From positions 9,061,001-9,125,000 of the forward strand of contig NC_045127.1 of assembly GCF_007655135.1 (NCBI RefSeq): a stretch of DNA of 64,000 nt, given 5' to 3'. Positions 36,836 through 49,948 of this stretch are shown one piece after another. Source of the stretch: Punica granatum. Its lineage: Eukaryota; Streptophyta; Magnoliopsida; Myrtales; Lythraceae. The notes below the pieces were generated by a model. That model did not search any database and was not told where the DNA came from. It saw nothing but the letters and a program-made list of their open reading frames with translations. Made by a program: the position numbers and the translations under genes. Numbering within the stretch: the stretch's first letter is position 1; each line of letters opens with the position of its first letter.

Positions 36836-37789
36836 TTGTGACCCTGAAAAAAGGTATCGACTGCATATGTGCTCTCGATATATGCAACATTTTTCGATGA
36901 TCTTTGACGATCCAACTGTTTAATGAAGTCAATTGTCCGTCATCTTGTATCACACCCTATTGTGGTATAATAATAAATGCCTATACTAAACAGGGCTAGA
37001 ATACTACATATTTTAATAAATTAATATATTATATAGAAATTGAATAATATTATTTATTATTATAATTAAAATATATATATCCAAAAGAAACATTAAAGAA
37101 GGATTTTTAATCACTTATTGTGATTCTATAAGCAATTGCTATGTTACTATTAAGTGAATATACATAATTTTAAATAAATTAAGAATTATTAAACTTTACT
37201 TAATTGATTTTAAAAATCATTTTTAGCTTTATAAAAGTTAAATTAAATTATCTCTCATCCACGTGATTTGTCATTTTATCTAAAACTATTCAAATTTATA
37301 AAATTTAATATATGAAATATAAGTGAGGAACTTAATGTTAAAATTTTATATTCTCTATAATTATTAATATTTCTTTCATTAATTAAAGCTAGAAATTTCG
37401 TATTTTTTAAATTTTATAATTATTTTCTTATAAATTGAATTGATAATTGAGATCATGTCTATGAAATATTTTATACGAATTATTTGCTTATGAGCTCTTA
37501 AATTAATATTATCTAGCATGTGTATGAAATTTATCGTATTAAAGTTTATATAGTATAAAAAACATATAAATTAATATTAATAATTGTCTTATTATGTACA
37601 TTTCGCAATAAATTTTCATTAATAATTTTATTTTTGCAATATCGGTGTAGTGCATAGATTCAATAGCCTAATTAAATACTAATCCAAATCATTTTAAGAT
37701 TTCTCGAATAGGAGAGATTGTCCAACTATTATGAGTTAGGTAGAGATGTAGAACTAGGTGATGAATTTAAGCACGCCGTACACGTGGAT

Positions 37790-37970
37790 GATTTGATACA
37801 GGCATAACACTACTTAGACCAATGCTATGAGGTTCAAAACCTCTTGGGTCTAGGCTAATTGATTTAATCATGTGAGTATCCTAGGCCGCCGGCAAATGGT
37901 CAATTTTTAATTCATGCAATCAGATCAATTAGTCGAGATACCTATCAATCGGTCATAGATGACCTGATAT
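37790..37970 (+). repeat. Possible SINE remnant
   Basis: A B-box-like GGTTCAAAACC at 37831-37841 follows ACTTAGACCAATGC and precedes a segment ending CAATTAGTCGAGATACC, an arrangement seen in tRNA-derived plant SINEs. There is no clear A-box, tail or target-site duplication, so this is tentative. Confidence 0.3.
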
Positions 37971-39621
37971 TATTAAGAAAAAAAAACGACGAAGTGTGGA
38001 ACGAGAGCCCCCATTAACATTATGATTAGCAGCCCACTTTCCTTAATCCTTGTCCCTCTTTTTTCATCGTGTAGATGTCAATCTCAATCCGGCTCCCTAC
38101 CGTCGGTTGTTCACATTATAAGGGAATGTTACAAGAAAAATAATAAGGGGCTAGAATGGAATGGTATTACAAGTTATGGCACCGAGGATCTGATGCACAA
38201 TTTTTTTTTTTTCCATTTCCCTCCATCACAAACACGACTTGCTTTACCCTGCTTTACAAATTACAAACAAAGGGGTTGTGAAGGTATGGCTAAAAATCGT
38301 CAAGAACCCTATTATCCCATATCGATCAAATAAGAAGAAATTAATGGATTTACAAAATAATTGAGTCTACTATTCTATCAATTTAAACTTTGGGGTTGAA
38401 CATGATCACAACTACTTGTAAGCCAAGTGCTCCTATGCTAGCGTGCCAACATCGCATCTCGTTCGGCAACGTAAACCATTTTGTATTCACGCTACGTGTG
38501 AGGACGGGCATTAAGGATCTTAATTACGATCCTGCAATGATAAGATAAGACAGGTAACAATTGAGTCCGCGGTCCGATCAATTTGAGCCTTCGGTTGGAC
38601 AGTGGCTCGACTATTTGGAAGCCCCGGCGGAATTCATTTTCTTGTACGTTCAAATCAAAGGGCGTCGCCGGTATTGGTTCTCATAATTTAAGCAATCTGC
38701 AGTTCATGAGAGAATAATATGGACAGTCGATAGTAATCAGTATGCATGTGATGTATGTTTATTAGCCAATAGGATGTTGACGTTCGACCCAAAAAAATAA
38801 AAAATAAAAGGATGTTGATGTTCAGCTTTCCTCAAATGGAGCAACAGGAAGATGGAGAGGAGCGCGAAGATAGATAGATATGGCACGATCACTGCGGCTT
38901 CAGCTCTTGGAAGCCTTGGCCATTTTTTCCACGCACGACTAGCTCGTGGACTCCTCGGTCAGAGCTTGCACGAGAGACAAATGCAACGAACACAACCGCA
39001 GCATTCACTTTCCTTTCACATTAGCCCTTTGTCATGGCCGGGTTTTCTGGATGGATTTGGTGCACATGGCATTCACCCAACTCACTAGAGCGCTTAAGCT
39101 TCAATCACGTAGTCAGAGTGAGCTCTATAGATAGTCATTGCGGTCTAAAGCGTGCCAACAATGTCTCCTCCTTTATGCGAAGATCAGATGATAATTCATT
39201 CTGGTCTCCTCGCAATCAGTGGCACTAATTACACATATTTTTCAAACTTATGAGCCGGTAAAAGAGGCAATCTCAGAGCTTAAAGTCTCCCTTAAACCAG
39301 AAAACCCAAGAAACCTCGGATCAAAACAACACCAGACTCAAGAAAACGCGAGCTGACTTTCACGAGCCTCTGGCCAAACAAAAATGCTAAGCTGACATGG
39401 TTTATCACAAAGATATTTACAAGGTGTTTTTTTTTTTTTGTTCTTTTTTCTTGGGAGGCTCTCTTTCTCGTCTTTTTCTTTGATGATGATTCTCTTCTCT
39501 CTAATTGTTTCTTTACACAAAAAAAGTAAAGAAAAGAAGAAGATAAAGGTAAGGTAGGGAAGAGGAGTTGGGCCTCGACCGACCGACACTTGGGGGCTGC
39601 GGTCGAGGCGAGGATTCGCCT

Positions 39622-41907
39622 TTAAGCAGTGGTCCTGCCGGATCTCGGTTGCCGTAGGAGCTCTATCAGTGCTTCCGCCTGTCAACAAATCAATGCCCCC
39701 ACATCCCGACAACAATCAGACACGCCTCGCCACCCAATCCATTAAAATATATATACATATGCACAAAATTAATTAATTAGAATAATTGGTGTTGGTGTCA
39801 GAGTTAACGTGGATTTCTTTTCATATGAAAAACTCCGCGATGGGGGAGGATCGAGGAGTTGTCCTGGTCCGACACAGTTCCTTCCTCCCACACAAGAATA
39901 TACTTAGCTGTTCTAAGATTTTTTTTTTAAAAAAACGAAATTAAAATGTGTAATGTAATGGACATGATGACACGATTCCACTTTCACTCTCTAGCACGAT
40001 TCCGCGAACATGATCTTGCATTATGAAATCGATATTCATGCATTTAAAAAATGTTTTGGTCTCCCTTCCCGCGCTTGTTTATTTTTTTTTTTAAAAAAAG
40101 AAGTTGAATCTTTGTCCAACTATGTCCAACCAATGAGGACATGACCAATCCATCAATTGTTTGATTTTGCCCTTAAAACTGATTAATCATCTGTTGCATA
40201 CTTAATAATGTCTTTAATTTATTCTATTTATCAAAAGGGTTGCTTTTTGCTTCAAAATCGCTTACATAAATTAAAAAAAGAAAAATAAAATAGGAAAAGC
40301 AAAAGTACTTGCTTCCAACTCAAAGTTAGACAATCTTGAGGAAAATGAACATCTTCTTCCCTTTTCTTTATTAATTAAATTAATTTCTTGACCTTAATAA
40401 TCCGCTCCCCTCGTCAAATTCGTTTTCCATTTTGGTGGAAACTGGAAACTTCATTCTTCTTCTTTTTTTTTTTTTTGGGAGAGACCATAATAATATGTAT
40501 TCACTCCATTGACTAAGAGTAAGACTTACGCTCGGGCGGTTTTTTTTTTTTCTCATTTTTAACTTTTTCTATCTATTTGTAGATATTTTTACATTTTTAG
40601 CTTGTCCACATTACCGAATACTTCCCCGAGGATTAAGTGACGTGGCACAACATCGTTCTCTTCTTTTTTTCCCCTTAAATCAGAAAAAAGAAAAATATGC
40701 GGGAATGCATTATTACGAAATTTTCCTGCCACGTCACTTGCTTGCCGGAGCAAAGACGGGATTTCCGTTCAGAGGCACTGAGAAATGATCTCAACCGTCC
40801 GTACCTTTTGTTTGGCGCGCTTCGTGCCGGACTGCGACAGAGCCACCAGCGGCGGGATCGCTCCCTCCCGTGCCACCATTGTACGGAACACCACGCTCTC
40901 CTCGCATATCTGCAGGAGGATCACCGCCGCAATCTCTTTCTGCCTCTGCGTCCCCACCTCCACTATCTCCACCAGCACCGGGATCCCCCCTTCCTCCACC
41001 ACCGCCGCCCTCGCCTCTGGCACCGTCACCAGCTCGCTCATCACGAACGCCGCTTTGTCCACCATGTTCGAGTCGAAGTCCGCCATCAGCTCCACCAGTG
41101 GCCTCATGATCCCCGCCACTACCGCTCGGATTTTGTTCTCTCTCACCGAGCAGAGCGAGTACAGGGTCGTCGACGCGTCCTTCTTGCCGCGGAAACCTCC
41201 GGTCTCCAGAAGGTCCACTAGGAGGGGAATCGCTCCCGACCGCCCGATCGCCGCCTTGTTCTCCTCCATCTGTGACAGTCGCAGCAGAGCGCAGGCGGCG
41301 TTTTCTTTCGCCGTTGGCGTTCCTGTTGAAAGCAATACAAAAGAATTCACACTCATCAGCCTTTGTGTGTCCCATACCTGAAACCGCTTCCGATCAGTAT
41401 AACCGAATCGGAGGCACCTGCTCTGAGAGCTCTGACCAGTGGCCGTATCGCCCCGGAAACGGCGATGAGCTCCTTGTTCTCATCGCAGAGGGAGAGGTTC
41501 AAAATCGCGGTGACGCCGTACTCCTGGAGCTGGAGATCGGTGGAGGAGATGAGCGCGATTAGAGGCTTAATCGCGCCAGCTCTGGCGATTCTGAGGCGAT
41601 TCTCCGGCTTGTTCTTGGCGAGGAGCCGAATCTCCATGGCCGCCTGCTTCTGCTCGTCGATGGAACAGGACTGGAGGTCAGACACGAGCTGGCGAATCAG
41701 CTCCTCGGAGTTCTCCGCGGCGCAGGCTATGAGCAGCCGGCGGCTCTCGGACGAGGTCGTCGGGAACTCCCCGGATCTGTCACTGTTGCAGTCGCTGAAG
41801 GCGGAGGAGTCGTCATTGACGCTCAAATCGCTGAAGTTCCTCCCGAGGTAGGAGTAATTCACCGGGCGCTCCGCCTCCATGTCCGGATTCCTCTGATCGC
41901 CGGTCAT
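39622..41907 (-). CDS. Armadillo-repeat protein, PUB4-like without U-box (At3g01400-like)
   Basis: Three exons on the minus strand: 41907-41418, 41322-40805 and 39678-39622, about 354 residues. Exon 1 encodes an acidic/serine N-terminus and the first ARM repeats (AGAIKPLIALISSTDLQLQE, TAILNLSLCDENK, GAIRPLVRALRAG). Exon 2 continues TPTAKENAACALLRLS, GAIPLLVDLLETGG, GIMRPLVELMADF, GGIPVLVEIVEVGTQRQKE and GAIPPLVALSQSGTKRAKQK. Exon 3, 1.1 kb away, encodes AEALIELLRQPRSG and a stop after TTA, exactly the end expected for this family and in phase. If the second intron were retained the protein would end VRTVEIISQCL at 40769. The ATG at 41907 is the first in frame; 41880 is an alternative. Relatives are cytosolic or nuclear adaptor proteins; specific function unknown. 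Confidence 0.9.
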
Positions 41908-42040
41908 CGGAGGATCGTGTCCCCTGCGGCTGCTGAGTTGGATGAGAAATCAGCGGTCGGTGGGGGGTTTTGAAATGAGGGCTCAAGGCTATGACTTGGG
42001 ACAGTGAGAGAATAGACCACAACTCAGCCCCAGGAACGAA

Positions 42041-42048
42041 TATATAAA
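42041..42048 (-). promoter_or_regulatory. TATA-box candidate for the armadillo gene
   Basis: TATATAAA on the plus strand (TTTATATA on the minus strand) lies about 135 bp upstream of the start codon at 41907. The surrounding sequence is non-coding. The distance fits a TATA box with a leader of about 100 bases. Confidence 0.45.
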
Positions 42049-45000
42049 GGGCCAATTTTCTTTTCTGTTTTATCCCCAAGTTTCACATTATTATTGCACC
42101 CTTAACTTTGCATATCACCAAATTTACCCTCTGAAGTTTCATACTCGATGCAGTCAACACCTACAAAGTACTAATGGCATGATATAAGTTTGTTTTTGGA
42201 AGTTTTTAGTTCATGTTCAATTTTGTGAAGAACATCGATATCATCCAAAACCTCGTTCAACTAGAAATGACCAACTACTAGGAAGAAAACAGCACAAGAA
42301 TTTTGACGAATTTCAACAAAATTTCGAAAAGATGAACCTATTATGATTATATTGGAGATTTAATGGAAATGAACTTAACAAAATTTAGGTATAATTAGAG
42401 AAATAATGAAAATGTATATGAATAAGAGAGAAGAAGCGCCTGCTAGCTTGGTTATGGTATGATATTTGGCACCCTTTGAATCTTCTGAATTCAAGTGCTC
42501 AAATGAGAAAAGGAACCTTTGAAACTAATCTCATGCTAAAGTAGCTAAAATTGTTAGAGGACGTGAATGAATTTGGAAGCCTCATGCAAGGGTTGAAATA
42601 GATATAATGAGAGAAGTTGTCGGTGATACATTACTTAATAAGAATAAATCAAAATATTATGGGTTGCAATAGCAAAAAGAGGGTTGTTATTTAAGTGGTT
42701 AGAAAGCTATTTGACAAAAAAGGCGGCAAGTTAATTAGGCTAATGTGTTATGATTTCAACTTAATATCCCTCGATTCTATTTTATTACAAGCTGTTTCGT
42801 GTGATTTAGTCTGACAAATTAGGTTTGACATCTCTTATATCATGTCTAGAGGTGAAGAGAGGAGTTGCAATTATCTTTTCTCTAAATGTCATTTCTCTCA
42901 TTCGGTTTAGGAGAAAGTCTTGCAAGTAGTTGGCATGGCCAGAGAAGGGAGACACCACCAGTATGAGATCAGCTTAACCGGGCCACAAAATGCAGGCTAC
43001 AGAGTAATGAAAAATTCTTCGAAATTTGAAAGCGCCAAATCGCTTGTATGTAGTTGGAGGAGCAAGGTTGATGAAAGGTGAAACTTTAGGGGTGCAAAAT
43101 GTAATGCTCCAATAAAACGAGGGACAGTGTGAGAAGCCATCTTCTAGTCGGGTCGGGGCGGGCATACGGGGCTCGGGGTTTGGGTTGGGGGGTCCACAAA
43201 CCAAAAAAGCCACGGCTGCCCAGACAGGTTTGCGCACGTGTGAAAGCTGGTCTTGGTTCTTTAAACGCATGCGTCCAGTCATTTTTCACTTTTTATTATA
43301 TTAAATAATTTAACTATCGCCATTAAAAGTAAAGAATAATCACAACAAGAAAAGATCAAAGAGCTGCTTATGATTACAACGAACAACTGACCAACTGTAT
43401 GGTTCCTAGCTAGGATATTTGCTTTAATTATTTTATTAGATTAGATAAGATATGCAACATAATGGGCAAAATTACTGTACAAGTCTTGACTCGTTGATAA
43501 TATAAGCAATAAAAAAACAATAAATGAACAACTCGATACCGTAATTTGATTCAAATAATTCGACACTTGTTCCCTAAAACAAAAAGCAATAAATGAACAG
43601 CTCAATACCATCTTGGATTAGTTTAATTGGTTTAACGCTTCTTTTTTTTGAAGCAAAATCTCGAATTTCAGCCTTGTAAATGAAACAAATTCACAACCAT
43701 GAGCATTTTATCCTTTAATGAGCTGAAACGACTTGAATCTAAATTAGTTGAGGTACATTAATTTTAAAAAAAATATGGCAGTGCATACAAAAAAAAAAAC
43801 AGAGAAAGAAAATGAGCGACTCCATTGGCCCATAGATCCTACTTTGTATCATGCTGCTCTTAATCTATATTATTTATTCTTGGTTAAATTCCATAGTAAA
43901 TCCATGAAGACGAGTAAAAATTCATCAATATATTTTTTTTCACTTATTGTTGCACGTATAGCTCTTCACATATAATTACTTTTGCCAGTGGCGGAATTAT
44001 GAAAACAAATAGCACCGGACATGCGAACCCCCACAGCACATGAACATGTTTTATAAAATCATCATAAATTATTTTTTAATTAATTCTATCCTAAATATTG
44101 TTACATGAATGTTGTACATCATGTTACGGTAGATTGAGTCAATCAATAACCGCACATGCGTGAAATATCTTGTGATTAATTATAAAAAACAAAAGGATTA
44201 GTCTACGGAAATTTGAGAATAGCTAGGGGTAGTGTATTGTAATAATGTATTGAGGAGCATCTCGATTGACCGGGTAAGAGAGAGAGAGTGCGTACGTCTC
44301 TGATGGGATGGAAATGAGATCATGAAAAAGCTGAATGCATTCACGTTTTCGGGTATGATAAGTGATACGATATCCTTGAGCTAGGATACGCTTTGCATTA
44401 TCCACGATTTTGGTCAACTTCGATAAATCTCGTAACCTTGTTTGCTTAAGGACACGAGAGATCTTATCGGATCCAATTGGGTCGATAATAGCTTGACAGT
44501 AATATAAGTTTTGATGGATCGAGTCACATGATAAAATTAACCGAATTGCAATCATGAAAGGATTCGGAATTATCTTGCATTCATGGCACGACAAGGAGTC
44601 ACTTATTAAGAACTAAATTCGCGTTTTCAAGAGAATAAAAAAAGTTGAATTTAAGGACATCATTATTAAAATTACTACCTATATATGTGAGAAGATACAA
44701 ATGACTATTTCCATAATTTACTCACTTTATTGACAAGCATCCAAACTTGCACGACTGATCCAATTTTTAGTGAAATCATGTAACTTCAAAAATAATAGAC
44801 ACCCAATATAAAATTTTGTCATTTTAGGAAACAAGAAGCTACTCGTATTCAAACAATTTAGTATTTTTGCTGAGGTTGATGACATCTTATATGTCGAAGA
44901 TTTTCTTTTTATTGTTTCAATGTGGAACATCATCTCGGGTCTGTGGCCCAGCCTTACTTGAGACTCTAGGGACGACTCGACTCAATTAATTAGAATCACT

Positions 45001-45666
45001 TGCATAACTTGATCGAAGTCATGTGATAATTAGCACATAGTTGATGGAGAATGCACACCCAATTATTGATTAGATAACTTAATTAACCTCCCTCGTGAGC
45101 ACATGATTTTATTTTTCTCCACGACACTGAACATGTGAATAATAAATTACTAGTAATCATAAGCCTTCTGAAATACATTTATGCGAAAAACAAAAAGGGC
45201 AATATGTAGCGCCCACACATCAAAAGATCGACCGACATGAAAATACGTTTCAACGACTAAGCAAGAAAAGCAGAAAAACTAATGATTCCTATACCTAAAT
45301 ATATTATTTATACGCCCTATATATTATATATATGGTTTTCGAGTGATGCCATAATGTAAAACACACGGGCAAGTGTAGAGATCAATCGTGGAGTTCAAGA
45401 CTTGTCAGGATTTAATTTTATCAAATCCACCCGCTATATGAACATGTGATCACCCCTAGCAGTTCCTAGCTACATATACACCTGAGGTATATCCGTGCTT
45501 GAATTCGTCTCAGTTTCATATTGAATTAAATAGTTAATATGGATGCAAACCCATCATAGATCAGCCATTAAGTGGAGAAATTTGATAAAGACATTGGGGG
45601 AGTTGCTATGGACCCTGCGCTCTTCCCGTCCAGGAGATGTTGAAACCTTTGGACGGGACCCCCTAT

Positions 45667-46333
45667 CACTACAATAAAATTAGGCTACGGTGACGCTTTC
45701 TTGGAGACGCGCTGAGCAAATGTCACAATAGAACGGAACGAATCTGTCTTCAGTGACGCCCTTTGAATGAAGTCTCCAAAGCAAGGGTTAAGAAGACACC
45801 ATGAGCTTGCGTCTTCTTAGGTTTGGGTCTATGGTGACATGGAGATCTCTATTGTGGGAGTTGTGTTGATTTCTTGTTATTCATACTTTTAACAGCTCGG
45901 TACATTATATATTAATGGCATTATTCTTCATCAGATGTTCATGATTTCTTGTTGATTTCTTTTCTTTTTTTAATTGGGAAAAGACATACGGTGGTGCGAA
46001 GATGTGCCGTCCATTCTGGATCCTATATAGACGTGAGCATAGCGTCTCCTATTTATGGTATCTACAGAGATGAGAGACAAGCATCGCCGATGTCATAATC
46101 TATGGTGACATGAAGTAAACATCACCTCAGTATCCTATGGCGACACCTATCTTCTCGTCTCCATAGTTCCTACTATGGCGATGCTTCACTTTCCGCGTCG
46201 CCCGACCTAAGACTACACCACTATTAGTGACGCAAGCTCCAGCATTGCTGACCACGTCGTCATTGCTTAGACACTAATAATGCGTCACCATAGCTCCTTC
46301 GTGTTGTCACCATAAATCGCTTCTCTTGTAGTG
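45667..46333. mobile_element. Non-autonomous CACTA (En/Spm-type) DNA transposon
   Basis: The element begins CACTACAATA and ends TTGTAGTG, so both ends read CACTACAA inwards. A 3-bp target-site duplication TAT flanks it at 45664-45666 and 46334-46336, as expected for CACTA elements. Within 667 bp the motif TA(C/T)GG(T/C)GAC recurs many times near both ends in direct and inverted orientation (for example about 45683, 45833, 46102, 46138; inverted near 46283 and 46305), typical of subterminal transposase-binding repeats. There is no transposase ORF, so it depends on a partner elsewhere. Confidence 0.9.
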
Positions 46334-47683
46334 TATAATAGAATGCTGACATCTATCCAATAATGCAGGGGCCTTCAGGACTGCTCAAACTCAAATACTG
46401 TTGAATAATTAGATTATAAATTCATTTGGGTTTGTATTTTGGAGGATTACTTGTAATTCACGCACATTTGATCGAAATCAAGGTTTTAGATATGAACTGG
46501 ATTGAGTATCACATTCGGAGGAATAGAACTAAAACTAATATTAGTTCGAACCCAACGAATCCCATATCACGGTCTGGGAGCGAGAATGACAGTTATTAAT
46601 GGTTATTTCATATGAAGGCTAGAAAATGTTCAAATATAAAAAATGTATGTCCGTATTGTTTCAACATAAAAGATATGTCCAATGCGAAAATAAACAAGTA
46701 AAAAAGCTCTTTGGTTTGTGCACATCGAACACAAATAATTTTAGGATATTGATGAGTGAGAGATTTAGGGAGTTTTTCGAGTTTGTTGATTGGAGAATCC
46801 GATTGTAAGATTCCGCTGTATTCCGAGAGAATTTTTGTTTTAGTTTTACCTTTTAGTAAGTTCGTACAGAGACGAGAATAATTCTTTTTCGAAAGAGTCA
46901 TTCGCATCTCAAAGTTCATATCGAATTTCGTATTCACGTTCTTTATTGACCGTCTATGAAATTAGCCTTCTCCAACTGTCAATTCGGTTCCCTATCGATC
47001 TCCGATTTGATCATCTCAATTGATACCATCCCAACTGGACCGAGACTGAAAGATATTCCGGAGTTGGAACGTGCATTTAGGGTAGGGGAATGGCTGGCCT
47101 CCCAGTGGGGAACAGTGGCATCAAACAATATTAATGGAATAACGTGCAGAGGTTGGTCAATTTTCCATCAACAACCTCACACCACACATGACAGACCAAT
47201 TTCATTCATCTTCCTCCGAGGAGACACTTCCAAGGGAAGACTGTCCCCACCCGATGGTGTCTCTGGCCAACAAGCTAGCTCACGATCTAATTATTATTTC
47301 TGCAGTTCTCTTACCACCCGTGAAAATAGATAGTGATGCGCATTTAAATTGTTTAGGTTAATTACTCCTTCATAAACTTTGAACAAGATCCGATTTGTTA
47401 ACGTTAGTACGATCATATCGAATTTTTCTTGCAAAAAATGATTTCATATGTAAAAGATGAGATACGTAAAATTAAGGAGGAGCCAATATAAAGAGACTAC
47501 CTAGTAAAATTTCCTAACGACTATCATGAATGATATTTCACATGTTTATTACACTAATAAGAGAAGGACAGATGGTATTATGTAGGTTTGACACAATAGA
47601 TAAAGTAACGCTTTTCGGTAGATTATTAAATTAATATTAATATTAATCGGATAGAACGTGGAAAGTCCAACAAAAATTGTTAT

Positions 47684-47946
47684 GCTCCGTTTGTTTTCAA
47701 AGTCGTGATTTAAGATTTTAACTTTAAATTTAATTCAAAACACTACACAACAAAACACACATTTCAAAAGTCAAATTGGTGGGCCCCATATATTATTAAA
47801 ATACAATCCCATTATAATTAATTATTTCTACCTTCCATTCATTTTATATTTCAAAAGTCAAACTGGTGGGCCCCATATATTTTTGTCTTCTTTTACAATC
47901 ACAATCACAATCACAAATTCGTGACTTTAACTCCGAAAACAAACGC
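47684..47946. mobile_element. hAT-type MITE with 8-bp target-site duplication
   Basis: The perfect 8-bp direct repeat ATTGTTAT lies at 47676-47683 and 47947-47954. Inside, the left end GCTCCGTTTGTTTTCAAAGT and the right end read on the other strand, GCGTTTGTTTTCGGAGTTAA, form inverted repeats. The element has no ORF and contains an internal 34-bp direct repeat (47761-47794 and 47848-47881, TCAAA(T/C)TGGTGGGCCCCAT). Confidence 0.85.
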
Positions 47947-48409
47947 ATTGTTATAGTCTTTGAAATTAGATATTATCTTGGTCATTAATTGTATCTGTTC
48001 TAAAATACTGTTAAGGATATTTTGAGAAAAAAGGATAATAACTAATTATCATGTGCCCTTTCGATTATAAGGAATATCTATGAGCTTCATATATGAAAAT
48101 GGAAGAAAAATTGAAGAAGTATAGGAAATTATTTCACTAGCAAAAGTCAGTTATCCTCTTCAACTTCAACAAATGAGTCCTCTATATTTTCGGATATAGG
48201 GGTCCATGTGCATAAAATAAAAATTTTAATAAATCTTAATAAATAAATATGGATAGCCTTATTACGAATATCCAATTTGAAACATTTTCGTCACTAGACG
48301 AGGTCCAATTCTTTCTTTCATGCAACACTACCCTACATCCTTATTCTCATCAAGTTCTCTATATTTTATAAGTTGTAGAATCCCCGTATCTTTCAATTAC
48401 TTCTCACCA

Positions 48410-48560
48410 ACAAAATGTTGGTTGAGTGATAAGCAACTCAAATCCCGTAAGGATGAGAACACAAGTTTGAATTCCGGGCTTTGCACCTGTTGAGAGATGA
48501 AATAACCTTTAATACTCAATTTCTCGAAAATTTTAAGAGTAACGTCTCCTACAATTTTTA
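48410..48560 (+). repeat. Possible tRNA-derived SINE remnant
   Basis: TTGGTTGAGTGATAAGCAAC resembles a Pol III A box, and AAGTTTGAATTCC about 40 bp later (48462-48474) resembles a degenerate B box. No poly-A tail or flanking duplication is evident. The call is tentative. Confidence 0.35.
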
Positions 48561-49278
48561 ATTTACCAAAAAAATATACACAAAAAAGAGTTACACCAAA
48601 GAAAGAATACTTTCCTATCTAAGTTTTTTTTTTCATTTTGAGTGCGCACTTTGATATTCAAAAGTTTAATGGTTTGCACAACTTCAATTTGAATCGATGA
48701 GCATACTAAGGGCTAAAATTCTCCCAATCGTAGTCTTATCTGTTTAAGGGGAACAAGTATTGAACATTTCAGATTTTTTTATTACATTATGAAGTTAAAT
48801 GGAGTAAATTATTAAAATGGTCTCTAAACATTATCACTTTTATCCCTCAATATTCTTTGCCATAAAAAATGACATTACATTCTTGATCTGTCATTCAAGA
48901 TGTTCCTACCATTAACAACGTAAATGGAATCATGACGAGAAGCCTACATGCTAGCTGGTGCGGCTAGCAAAAACTTTGTGAGCCGGTAAACGAATTACAC
49001 GTCTTAAAACATTAATAGAAAAAAAAAAAGAGGAGAAAACGTGGCTCTTCTCACAAGCCTGCCGTCGGCTCCTCCATCCCCCACAGGTAATGTTGTCCCG
49101 ATTTGCCCCTTTCCTCTCTCTCCAAAAAGATTGGAGAGAGAGAGAGATGATGAGGGGCACATCGGGACAAGGGCTTCTGTCTTTCCTTCCTTCCCGACAG
49201 GGGTTAAAGAGAGGAAGGGGACCAACTCGAAAAAGAAGCTCCCTTTAGCCTCCAATTCCACAAACGAGGTGTTTATAC

Positions 49279-49473
49279 CGTTTGATTTGATTTCACAGTT
49301 AAAATTATAAAAATTTTAATTTTAATTATAACTTAATATATTATATAACAAAAATACACATTTTCAAGTAAAAAATTTTAATTTTAACTTTAACTCAACA
49401 CACTACACAATCATTTGTCCTTTTCCACAATCAAAATCAAAATTACTTTAACTCTGAAACCAAACGCACTATT
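49279..49473. mobile_element. MITE, family A copy 2 (inverted relative to 24129-24289)
   Basis: The left end is CCGTTTGATTTGATTTCACA and the right end read on the minus strand is AGTGCGTTTGGTTTCAGAGT, continuing TAAAGTAATTTTGATTTTGA, nearly the same as the left end of the copy at 24129. The core is AT-rich. The target-site duplication is unclear. Confidence 0.65.
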
Positions 49474-49948
49474 AAGTCTTTAGAGGTATCCGCGACCGTC
49501 TCCCTCCTTTGTCATTCTTTTTTTCAAACTATACTTATTTTTAAAATAATTAATTTAGATTCATAGATTTGTTCGTTTTTCATGGTGTGTGTGAGCCACG
49601 TTAATTTCCAGTCAGTCTCTCATTCCAATTCTGTTAATGCCATTGACATCCCTACCATTTTATATAATGAAATCGAGACTGTAATGTTCGTCATGATGGC
49701 AAAACTTTTTTGGGGGATTAAAATGATGACAATTTAAACATTTAGTGATCATCTTAATAATATCTTTGTTGGCCAAAACGATTATGATAGTGTATTCTTT
49801 AAATTAAGGATTTTTTTGGCCTAATTTAAATTGAGATGAATTTGATAAATAAAATAAAAAACTAGGAAAACATAAAAGAAGTCAAAAATGCTATTTCATA
49901 CGAAATTATTTCCTCCGATTATGCCGAACAGTGAGGGATCTAGCTGCG

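Larger units (their letters stand above)
34801..39621. other. Gene-poor spacer with repeats
   Basis: 34.8-36.0 kb contains only unrecognised short ORFs (for example 35740-35426 minus, 104 codons). 36.0-38.0 kb is AT-rich with a 70-bp tandem repeat, MITE-like sequence and a GC-rich 100-bp island. 38.0-39.6 kb has no coding signal apart from the 3' UTR of the armadillo gene. No complete gene is supported here. Confidence 0.5.

Noticed and set aside
40769..41381. Several long overlapping ORFs on both strands in the armadillo gene
   Set aside because: They are GC-rich shadows of exon 2; only the frame with ARM repeats matches a family.
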